Made by a program: the position numbers and the translations under genes. A stretch of 64,000 bases of DNA from JALORV01 sp963707445 (GTDB lineage: Bacteria > Pseudomonadota > Gammaproteobacteria > Burkholderiales > Burkholderiaceae_F): NCBI GenBank assembly GCA_963707445.1, contig CAVPPW010000034.1, positions 1 to 64,000 on the forward strand, given 5' to 3'. The notes under the pieces were generated by a model, which made no database searches, was not told the DNA's origin, and worked only from the letters and a program-made list of their open reading frames with translations. This document shows positions 57,386 to 64,000 of this stretch, in pieces (position 1 is the stretch's first letter; each line of letters opens with the position of its first letter).

Positions 57386-58940
57386 TCAGGCGGCCTGCGC
57401 AGCCGGCGTGAGCGGCGCGTCCGCCTCGAAGCTGTACGGCACATCGATTGTGACGATGGTGCCGGACGGATCGTTGGCTTCGATCGAGAGTCGGGCACGC
57501 CCCCCGTACAAAGCCGACAGTCGTTCCCTCACGTTCGCCAGGCCGACACCCGTGCCGGGACGCGACGCGGCCGCGAATCCGAGTCCCGAGTCAGCAACCG
57601 TGACGCGCAGTCGGCCGTCGACGATGTCGGCCGAAATTGTGATCGCGCCGCCTTCCGGCTTGGGTTCGAGTCCGTGCCTGATCGAGTTTTCGACCAGGGA
57701 CTGCAGCATCATCGGCGGAAACTGCGCGGACATCAGTCCCTGAGGGATCGTTACCGTGTAGTGCAGCCGATCTTCCATCCGGAACTTGAGGATCTCCAGA
57801 TAAGCGCGGCAGAGCTGAACTTCCTTGCCCAGTGTGGTCGAGCCTTCGCGCATCTGCGGCAGCGCCGCGCGCAGATACTGGATCAGGTTCTTCTGCATCT
57901 TCGACGCAGTGGCCGGGTCGGTTTCGATCAGGTAGTCGACCGAGGCGAGCGTGTTGAACAGGAAGTGCGGCTCGACCTGCGCCTGCATCATCTTGAGCTG
58001 GGCCTCCACCAGCTGCCGCTTCAGGCCTTCTTCGGCCGCAGTGGCGGTTGCCACCTGAGCGCGCCGTTCCGCCCGCTTCTTCCCGCCGAGCACGACTTTG
58101 ACGATGATGCCGGTCAGGATCAGCAGCAGCGCGAAGCTCATCATCCAGTCGCCGCTGCGCTCCCGATAGCTGCGCACCTCATGCGCGACGCTGCGCTTGA
58201 CCTGGTCGGACACGATGCTTTCGATTTCGCGACGGGCGCTCTCGAGTGCCTGCTCGACCTTGGCCGGGTCGGTCACAACTTCGGGTGGGATCACGACGGC
58301 GCCGTTGCGATCGATGACGATCGCGGCCGGATCGTCCGGCGGTGGCTCCGGGGTTTTCGTGCCGTCTTCGACGCGGATGCCGTCAGCATCGATGACGACC
58401 TCGACCGGCGCGCCATTTTTCTGCGATCGGATACGGACGCCGGTCTCGTCGATGCTGACTGAGCCCGGCGTCTTGCCCGGCTGCACGGCCTTCGGCGGGG
58501 CGGGTGGCTTCGGTGCGCCCGGTGGCTGCGGCACACCGGGCGGTGCAGGCACCGTCGGCCGCTCGATACGAATCCCGCTGCTGTCGACCTTGATATCCAA
58601 CTTGACCTGACCGCTCGGATCATGGCGATCGACGACGACCACGGGCGATTCGTCGTACAGGACCTTGCGAGGCAATTCCGGCGAAGGCGAGCAACAAGAG
58701 CGCGACGAGGGTGAACTTGCCCCAGCCGACCACCGCCAGCCAGTCGCCGATCCGCTGGGACACTGATCGCAGCGGCGGCAGGACTCGACCGCGGAAGAAA
58801 TTCCACGTCGTCGTCGATGCGCCCGCGATGTGCGGGGCGGCAGCGCGTGCACCAGCGACGGCGGCTGCACTCGCGCGCCTCAGCGCGCCCGGTTCTTCAC
58901 TGTCCGCAGATGGCGGTGGGTTGTTTTCTTGATCTGACAT
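57386..58940 (-). CDS. LytS/AlgZ-type sensor histidine kinase with Asp-Gly repeat sensor region (frameshifted)
   Basis: Restored protein 517 aa. A cytoplasmic N-terminus (about 1-76) is followed by membrane segment 1 (FTLVALLLLAFAG, about 76-88), an extracytoplasmic region (about 90-265), membrane segment 2 (about 266-285), a coiled-coil, the His_kinase domain with phospho-acceptor His325 in QVEPHFLFNTLASVDYLI, and a HATPase_c domain with N-box LQSLVENSIRHGL and GTGVGLANVRERL. The extracytoplasmic region is Pro-rich and has four copies of a V/I-x-I/V-D-x-x-G-I/V-R-I-like motif at about 116-126, 161-171, 181-191 and 207-217. One extra A near 58680 separates the N-terminus from the rest. ATG 58940. 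Forms a two-component system with the downstream regulator. Confidence 0.9.
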
Positions 58941-59185
58941 GGTTGAGTGCGCCCGCCACGGACCGATCAAATCGCATAGCGTATGAACCGAGGACGAGCG
59001 CGGAATTGACGTGAAGCTTAAGGGTGGCCTGCGACCAGAGTGGGCGGAAGTCGTGCGTCTGCATATAACAACCTTAGGGCCCGCATGGAACTGAGGCCAC
59101 CCAAGTGCGACAGACTGCACGTAGCTCGGCCCAGAGTGCACGAACGGCGTTTGAAGCGTCAGCGCAGGATCGAGCCGCAGAAAAA
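58941..59185. other. noncoding stretch upstream of the sensor kinase
   Basis: With the following terminator and 59209-59424, this is part of a 484-base gap. It should contain the sensor-kinase promoter on the minus strand, but no clear -35/-10 pair was found. No tRNA, and no ORF with plausible composition. Confidence 0.4.
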
Positions 59186-59208
59186 ACGGCCCGGGGATAC
59201 CGGGCCGT
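59186..59208 (-). terminator. intrinsic terminator in the gap after the small membrane protein gene
   Basis: Perfect 9-bp stem ACGGCCCGG / CCGGGCCGT, loop GGATA, followed on the minus strand by six T residues. The nearest upstream minus-strand gene ends 216 bases earlier (59425), so it ends either a long 3' untranslated region or a separate small RNA. Confidence 0.85.
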
Positions 59209-59424
59209 GAAATATCCCCGGGGGAGCGGGGTTAGGTAAGCGTGGGTGCTGGGTCGAGCCGCTGACCGGGTCAGTTCGTGTGGCCACCGCAGCAATCTGG
59301 AAGGCACGGTAGCCAGTCGCCGCGTGTCCGACGAGGAGCCTGCGACGAAGTGGCAAAACCAGGGGCCGAACAATCGCTGCGGCCGAAGAACGCGGTCGGC
59401 AGAGCGACGGCGCCGCGCCCGCCG

Positions 59425-59811
59425 TTAAGCCGCGCCGGAGAAACGCAGAACGAGGGAGATGCCGAGAAGCACCCAGCCTGCGCGGCCCGCGATGTCGGAC
59501 CAGGGATGTGCCGCTTTGAGCTCGGCGGCCTGGCGCATCAGCTCTTCATGTCTGCGCCGAGCCCTCTCGGGCGTGCCATCGTCGTCGGCGCTGGCACGAA
59601 TCACCGCCCGAAGAAACGGAAACTGCGAGATGAGCGAAATCATCAAGACAGCGGCCCCGAGATCCCCGAGACCGCGCGCCCAGCGTCCCGCCTCAAACTG
59701 CACCAGCGCCAGGCCGGCGAGCGCGGCGCTCAACACGAAGAAAACGTTCCGCCACAGCCGCTCACCCGAGGTCGGCTGAGGCGGTGATTGGGTCGGCGTC
59801 GGCGTTTCCAT
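59425..59811 (-). CDS. hypothetical small inner-membrane protein
   Basis: 128 aa, family not recognised. A Pro/Thr/Gln-rich N-terminus is followed by hydrophobic segments at about 22-40 (FFVLSAALAGLALVQF) and 47-65 (LGDLGAAVLMISLISQFPFL), a charged stretch (DDDGTPERARRRHEELMRQA) that could be a cytoplasmic helix, and a last segment WVLLGISLVLRF near the C-terminus. The frame is intact and the composition is protein-like, which supports a real gene. Upstream start ATG 59811 lacks a clear Shine-Dalgarno. Function unknown. Confidence 0.6.
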   Translation of the reverse strand: METPTPTQSPPQPTSGERLWRNVFFVLSAALAGLALVQFEAGRWARGLGDLGAAVLMISLISQFPFLRAVIRASADDDGTPERARRRHEELMRQAAELKAAHPWSDIAGRAGWVLLGISLVLRFSGAA

Positions 59812-60016
59812 TGTTCTGCTTAGATGGCCGCAAGCCGACGACGTTCAAGTCCAACGCGTCGGCCATTCGTCCCTACCCTCCGGTCCGGAACCCTATCGAC
59901 CCCCCTGATTCCACTGGGAGTGGCGCGTTCGAAGCCCGGAATGATCGACGGGGCGGCACGCTGACCGCCCGGTCGCCGGGGTGTTGGCTCGACTTCGATG
60001 TTGATTCTGTAGCGCG
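59812..60016. other. noncoding gap between membrane protein and EF-hand genes
   Basis: About 205 bases with no gene and no clear hairpin. It would hold the promoter for the membrane protein gene and the 3' end of the EF-hand transcript. Confidence 0.3.
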
Positions 60017-60457
60017 CTACGGCTTCGTCGCCGGAGCTGGCACTGTCGCGCGCGGATGCGCCTTGTGCCAGGCGGTCATTTCTTCGCGCGTCAGTTGTCC
60101 ATCCTTGTTGCTGTCGATCGCGTCGAAGTTCTCGGCCAGGCGCGGCGCCGCCTTTGCTTCATCGCGCGAGATCGACCCGTCGCCGTTGGCATCAACTTTC
60201 GGATGCTGTGCCCGATGGTTTGCCCGCGCGGCGCGCAGTTCATCCGCAGAAAGCGCGCCGTCCTTGTTCGTGTCGATGCGGTCGAACGATTCGGACAACC
60301 GCGGGTCAGCTGCGGCTTCTTCGCGCGAAATAGAGCCGTCGCCGTTCTTGTCGAGCGTCGGAAGGGAAGTGCGGCCAGTCGCAGCGTCCGGCGATGCCGC
60401 AAATGCCAGTGAAACGGCCGAGCCGAGTATGGCTGCGACAAGGATACGAGTCTTCAT
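60017..60457 (-). CDS. secreted EF-hand calcium-binding protein
   Basis: 146 aa with a signal peptide (MKTRILVAAILGSAVSLAFA) and four canonical EF-hand loops at about residues 36-47 (DKNGDGSISREE), 62-73 (DTNKDGALSADE), 89-100 (DANGDGSISRDE) and 115-126 (DSNKDGQLTREE). Loops 1 and 3 are near copies, as are 2 and 4, so the protein arose by duplication of an EF-hand pair. All loops keep Asp at position 1, Gly at 6 and Glu at 12. ATG 60457 is preceded by GGAG. Periplasmic or exported; a calcium buffer or sensor role is inference. Confidence 0.88.
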   Translation of the reverse strand: MKTRILVAAILGSAVSLAFAASPDAATGRTSLPTLDKNGDGSISREEAAADPRLSESFDRIDTNKDGALSADELRAARANHRAQHPKVDANGDGSISRDEAKAAPRLAENFDAIDSNKDGQLTREEMTAWHKAHPRATVPAPATKP

Positions 60458-60579
60458 GAGCAACTCCGTGGTGAGAGGCCCATTGAACGCGGCCTAACGC
60501 GCACGCGCCGACCGCCCTTACGTTTACTTACGTTTGCAATGACCGCGCGCAGACTGTTGCGCCACTGTTATCCGAAGCA

Positions 60580-61176
60580 TCACTGTCCCTGCGGCGGCGT
60601 GCCCGGAGGAGGTTGCGGCTGAGGCTGAGGTTGCGGTTGAGGCGGCGGGGCGGGCGGAGGAGGTGGGGGCGCGCGGGGCGCGACGGCCGGGGCGCCGCTC
60701 GCCATCGGTGCGCTCAGCGTGTTGCCCTCACGAGTGAAGTTCTGTGCTGGCGCCCCACCACTTACGGCGAGGGCGGGCCGCGGCGGCAACCGGACCTCCT
60801 GCCGTCCACCCGGACTGTCAAGGACGATCACGTCGGCTTCGATTGAGGCCAGGCGAGTTCCCGGCACGATTTCCTGTCCGACCAGGTAGACACGTGCGGG
60901 CTTGCCATCGACCGTAAGAATTGCGCTCGAGCTCTGGCCCGCGGCAAACGCGCCCATTGCCTGGATATTGGTGGCTACGGCCTGCGCAACTTCGACCTTC
61001 CCGAACATCCTGGCGGCCGCTGTGGCATCGGGATCGCGCAACGGCGGTGGCGGCAGTGGTGGCGGTGCGGCCGTCGGTGCCGGCGTGAAAATGCGGACCG
61101 ACCAGTAGGCGCCAATGGCGACGACACCCGCAAAGAAAAGCAGGTGGACCGCCGCCGTTGCAAACTTCTTCAGCAT
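60580..61176 (-). CDS. gspC: type II secretion system inner-membrane protein GspC
   Basis: 198 aa. A short cytoplasmic N-terminus, one membrane segment (HLLFFAGVVAIGAYWSVRIF), a Pro-rich linker, and the HR domain starting AARMFG with AILTVDGKPARVYLVGQEIV and VIVLDSPGGRQEVRLP, which contacts the secretin GspD. No PDZ domain; instead the end is a low-complexity Pro/Gln tail with four PQ repeats. It is transcribed opposite to gspG, an arrangement also known in Burkholderia. Confidence 0.88.
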   Translation of the reverse strand: MLKKFATAAVHLLFFAGVVAIGAYWSVRIFTPAPTAAPPPLPPPPLRDPDATAAARMFGKVEVAQAVATNIQAMGAFAAGQSSSAILTVDGKPARVYLVGQEIVPGTRLASIEADVIVLDSPGGRQEVRLPPRPALAVSGGAPAQNFTREGNTLSAPMASGAPAVAPRAPPPPPPAPPPQPQPQPQPQPPPGTPPQGQ

Positions 61177-61392
61177 TGCTTGTCCAAGCTGGCCCGATGA
61201 TCGCGCATCTCGATCTGGCCCCGGTCATCCTGTTGCATTAGCCGCCGCCCTATATCCCGTCTTGGAGGGGTAAGGTCATGTACTCGCGTTGATAATATCT
61301 GCCGCGGCTCAGAAAGTCCGGGCCCAAAACACTGGAACTTCAAGGCCTTCGGCGCTCAACTTCAAGCTTTCTTTCGAATCGGCAATGGTCAT
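61177..61392. promoter_or_regulatory. divergent region between gspC and gspG
   Basis: 216 bases that should contain promoters for both gspC and gspG-K. A GATAAT at 61291-61296 points toward gspG but the -35 position (GGGTAA) is poor. No other structure seen. Confidence 0.4.
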
Positions 61393-61845
61393 ATGAGTAG
61401 GATGAAGGCAGTGCGTTCCCGCCGCGTCGGCGGCTTCACGCTGATCGAGATCATGGTGGTGATCACGATCCTCGGGATCCTCGCGGCGTTGATCGTGCCC
61501 CGCGTCGTCGGTCGGACCGACGACGCCCGCATCGCGGCCGCGCGCCAGGACATCGCATCGGTCATGCAGGCGCTGAAGCTCTACCGCCTCGACAACGGTC
61601 GCTATCCAACTACTGAGCAGGGGCTTCAGGCGCTGCTCACCAAACCGACGACCGAGCCGGTGCCGAACAACTGGAAACAGGGCGGCTATCTGGAGCGCAG
61701 CGGCGTGCCGAAGGACCCGTGGGGGCATCCATATCAGTATCTGAATCCGGGCCTGCGCGGAGAGATCGACGTCTTCAGCTTCGGTGCGGACGGCCAGTCG
61801 GGCGGTCAGAACACCGACGCGGACATCGGATCCTGGCAGCTCTAG
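61393..61845 (+). CDS. gspG: type II secretion major pseudopilin GspG
   Basis: 150 aa. Prepilin leader cut after Gly14: RVGG then FTLIEIMVVITILGILAALI, with Glu5 of the mature protein. The C-terminal part has the GspG signature YPTTEQGLQALL and DPWGHPYQYLNPG and a calcium-site loop FGADGQSGGQNTDADIGSW. ATG 61393 or the in-frame ATG 61402 could be the start. First gene of gspGHIJK. Confidence 0.97.
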   Translation: MSRMKAVRSRRVGGFTLIEIMVVITILGILAALIVPRVVGRTDDARIAAARQDIASVMQALKLYRLDNGRYPTTEQGLQALLTKPTTEPVPNNWKQGGYLERSGVPKDPWGHPYQYLNPGLRGEIDVFSFGADGQSGGQNTDADIGSWQL

Positions 61846-61895
61846 CCTGGCGCGGCGCAGGCCGCGACACCGCGCTGGGGTCGGGGGGACACTCG

Positions 61896-62417
61896 TTGAA
61901 ACGCCTGTACCAGCCATCGATTGGCCGTCAGCAGCAGCGGGGCTTCACTCTGCTCGAAATGCTGGTGGTCATCGTGCTGGCAGGCATCCTGGTCTCGATC
62001 GTCACAATCAGCGTCGCCCCTGACCCTCGGCAGAAACTCACGCGCGAGGCCGAACGCGTGGGGCAGTTGATGGCGCTGGCCTCCGACGAGTCCCGCATAC
62101 GTCAGCTGCCGATCGTCTGGGAAGCGGACCTGCGGGGATATCGCTTCGTCGCCGAAGTGCGGGGCGAACGCCAACTGCTGACGGGAGATGACCTGCTGCG
62201 CGAACGCACCTGGGAAACGCCACTCACTCGGCTGTCGGTGCAGGATGGGGCCGGGCCACAGCCAGCGCAGGTCCTTCTGGGACCCGGCGCGCCGCCGGTG
62301 CGCATGGCGATCGCACGGGAATGGGTGCAGCCGCGCTGGCATCTCGAACTCAGCAATGAGGATGCGAGCGTTCGCCTCGATTTCGACGAATCCGGCCGCG
62401 CGACGGTGCGGCAATGA
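61896..62417 (+). CDS. gspH: type II secretion minor pseudopilin GspH
   Basis: 173 aa with prepilin leader ending QQQRG before FTLLEMLVVIVLAGILVSIV. The globular part has a GspH pattern with LMALASDESRIRQLPIVWEA. Start TTG at 61896 after a G-rich stretch is the only start placing a normal leader. Overlaps gspI by four bases. Confidence 0.9.
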   Translation: MKRLYQPSIGRQQQRGFTLLEMLVVIVLAGILVSIVTISVAPDPRQKLTREAERVGQLMALASDESRIRQLPIVWEADLRGYRFVAEVRGERQLLTGDDLLRERTWETPLTRLSVQDGAGPQPAQVLLGPGAPPVRMAIAREWVQPRWHLELSNEDASVRLDFDESGRATVRQ

Positions 62418-62788
62418 AGCGCGAATGCGGTTTCACGCTGCTCGAAGTACTGGTCGCGCTCGTGATCATCGGGGTTGCGCTCGCCGCTGCAATGCGCGGC
62501 GCGATGGCGCTGACGTCGAGTGCCGAATACACGCGCGAGAAGATGCTCGCGGTGATGACAGCCGAGAACCGGCTTCTCGAACTGCGGCTGGCGCGGGAGC
62601 GCCTCGAGCAGGGCGAGAACAGCACACCCTGTGAACAGGGCGGCATCGCGTTCCAGTGCGTGCAGGCGGTCAAGCCGACGCCGAACCCGTTCTTCCGCCG
62701 CGTCGAGGTGCGGGTCTATCGGACCGCTGCGGACGGATCGCCGCGATCGCTCGCCGAGTTGATGACTGTGATGCCGACGAACCAATGA
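62414..62788 (+). CDS. gspI: type II secretion minor pseudopilin GspI
   Basis: 124 aa. Leader MKRECG then FTLLEVLVALVIIGVALAAA; typical small GspI with ENRLLELRL and VEVRVY. Forms the pseudopilus tip complex with GspJ and GspK. Four-base overlaps with gspH and gspJ. Confidence 0.94.
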   Translation: MKRECGFTLLEVLVALVIIGVALAAAMRGAMALTSSAEYTREKMLAVMTAENRLLELRLARERLEQGENSTPCEQGGIAFQCVQAVKPTPNPFFRRVEVRVYRTAADGSPRSLAELMTVMPTNQ

Positions 62789-63396
62789 AGACGCGCGGCT
62801 TCACGCTTCTGGAGCTACTCGTCGCGATCACCGTGCTGTCGATCGTGTCGATGATCGCTTGGCGCGGGCTCGACTCTCTCGTGACGACGCGGGAGCGACT
62901 GGAGCCCGAAGCCGACGACGTGCGCGCGCTGCTGACCACGTTCGGCCAGATGGAACGGGATCTGGCGCAGGTCACCAATCCAAAGTTTCTCGGCCTTGCC
63001 ACTTCGCCGATCACAGTGTCCGTCGCCGACGGCACCACGACGCTGCAGCTCTCGCGTGTTGCGCCACCCGCTCCCGACCGCCCGACCGAGGTTCAGACCG
63101 TCGTGTACCGGGTCGTCGATGGAACGTTGGTGCGGCAGGCCAGCCCGGCACTGCCTGCGTTCGAGCGGGTCACGGCGGAACGGCTGGAGACCGCGCGCTT
63201 GCTCGGCAGGGTGAAGCTGATGCAGGTCCGTACGTGGTCACAGGGCACGGGCTGGGTCGACCCCAACGTGCCGTCGCAGCAGGACTCCGGCGGAACACCG
63301 CCGCCGAATCAGAATCCGGTCGTTCCCGGCGTTGAGATCACTTTGGAGCGCGACAACGGGGCCGTTTTCCGACGCGTAATCCTGGTGGGCGGATGA
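62785..63396 (+). CDS. gspJ: type II secretion minor pseudopilin GspJ
   Basis: 203 aa. Leader MKTRG then FTLLELLVAITVLSIVSMIA, and the GspJ pattern FGQMERDLAQVTNP. A Pro/Gln-rich loop lies in the C-terminal third. ATG 62785 overlaps the gspI stop. Confidence 0.95.
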   Translation: MKTRGFTLLELLVAITVLSIVSMIAWRGLDSLVTTRERLEPEADDVRALLTTFGQMERDLAQVTNPKFLGLATSPITVSVADGTTTLQLSRVAPPAPDRPTEVQTVVYRVVDGTLVRQASPALPAFERVTAERLETARLLGRVKLMQVRTWSQGTGWVDPNVPSQQDSGGTPPPNQNPVVPGVEITLERDNGAVFRRVILVGG

Positions 63397-64000
63397 GCAG
63401 AGCGGCCTACGCGGCACGCCTTTTTAGCGCGGTTCGCCGTCGCCGGCGGACGCTGGCCGAGTGCGACGGAGCGGCGAACGGCACGCGGACGCGCGAAGGC
63501 AGCGCGGCGCGGCCGTGCTGCTTGCGCTGTTTGTCGCGACCCTGTCGACACTGATCGTCAGCGCGCTGTTTTACCGTCAGTTCGTTCTGCTGAGGACGAT
63601 CGAGAACCAGCAGCTGATGACTCAGAGCCGTCTGCTGCTGCGCGGGGCCCTCGACTGGGGGCGGGCGATCCTGCGCGAAGATGCCAACCGCTCGAGCTAC
63701 GACGCGCTGTCCGAACCGTGGGCGCAGCCGCTTGCCGAAACCCGGCTCGACCAGCTCGGAGAGACTTCGTCGCTCGCGTCTCTGGCGTCGATTGCCGGCT
63801 CGATGGAAGACGCGCAGTCGCGCTACAACCTGCGCAATCTGGTCGAAAACGGTCAGATCGTCGAGACCGAGGTCGAGGCCCTGCGGCGCCTGTGTGCCCT
63901 GCTGCAGGTCGCCGAGCAGACCGCGGACCTGATTGCCCAGCGCATGCAGGAGGCGCTGCCGGGCGCCGCGGTGCCCGACGAAACCGGGCGCATGCCCGAC
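63393..64000 (+). CDS. gspK: type II secretion minor pseudopilin GspK (partial, frameshifted)
   Basis: Starts at ATG 63393 overlapping the gspJ stop and runs past the window end. The recognisable prepilin-like region RQRGAAVLLALFVATLSTLI is in a different frame from the start; at least one surplus base lies near 63495. Downstream SMEDAQSRYNLRNLVENGQI is the conserved GspK D-A-x-x-x-N-L segment. The 35 or so residues before the leader are unlike other GspK proteins, so more errors or another start are possible. Confidence 0.85.

Noticed and set aside
60580..60700. CRISPR-like or tandem repeat in the GspC tail
   Set aside because: It is a coding Pro/Gln repeat of a few 6-base units inside the gspC frame, not spaced repeats.

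Overview
The window is a high-GC bacterial chromosome segment. Gene content and order point to a betaproteobacterium, most likely order Burkholderiales. The evidence is a divergent mrcA/pilMNOPQ-aroKB locus, cyaY facing lptM-lysA, an engB-hemB-cytochrome c group, a nodIJ-type ABC pair beside rplQ, an AlgZ/AlgR-type pair, a gspC gene divergent from gspG-K, and the full str/S10/spc/alpha ribosomal superoperon joined to rpoBC, rplKAJL, secE-nusG and a tRNA-tuf cluster. No insertion sequence, phage gene, integrase or CRISPR array was seen.

Layout. 0-10 kb (minus strand): dgt, aroB and aroK, then a badly broken Ig-like lipoprotein gene, then the type IV pilus alignment and secretin genes pilQPONM. 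10-20 kb: mrcA (PBP1a), cyaY, lptM-lysA, guaC, a diheme cytochrome c, engB, hemB and a CorA-like transporter. 19.5-22 kb (minus): hslR, cutA and a two-gene ABC exporter. 22-37 kb (minus): alpha, spc and S10 operons. 37-41.5 kb: str operon (rpsL-rpsG-fusA-tuf-rpsJ). 41.8-53.9 kb: rpoC, rpoB, rplL, rplJ, rplA, rplK, nusG, secE. 54-55.7 kb: tRNA-Trp, the second tuf, tRNA-Thr, tRNA-Gly, tRNA-Tyr. 56-60.5 kb: an acetyltransferase, a LytTR response regulator with its sensor kinase, a small membrane protein and an EF-hand protein. 60.6-64 kb: type II secretion genes gspC (minus) and gspGHIJK (plus; gspK runs off the end).

The most important feature for a reader is that at least 19 otherwise normal genes, many of them essential (rpoC, rpsC, secE, tuf, engB, lysA, aroB), are broken by small frameshifts. 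At most sites that could be resolved by eye the frame is restored by REMOVING one or two bases. The two tuf copies are broken at different places and correct each other. This is best read as insertion-type sequence error, not gene decay. Coordinates here give the whole restored gene, so some spans are not multiples of three.

The genes mostly serve translation and transcription, envelope building (pili, peptidoglycan, type II secretion), and amino-acid, heme and purine metabolism. The least ordinary items are three tandem perfect hairpins between rpsK and rpsD, a sensor kinase whose extracytoplasmic part carries four copies of a short Asp-Gly motif, two non-identical EF-Tu copies, and an Ig-like lipoprotein gene sitting inside the conserved pilQ-aroK junction. 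I did not find a clearly new multi-gene system.
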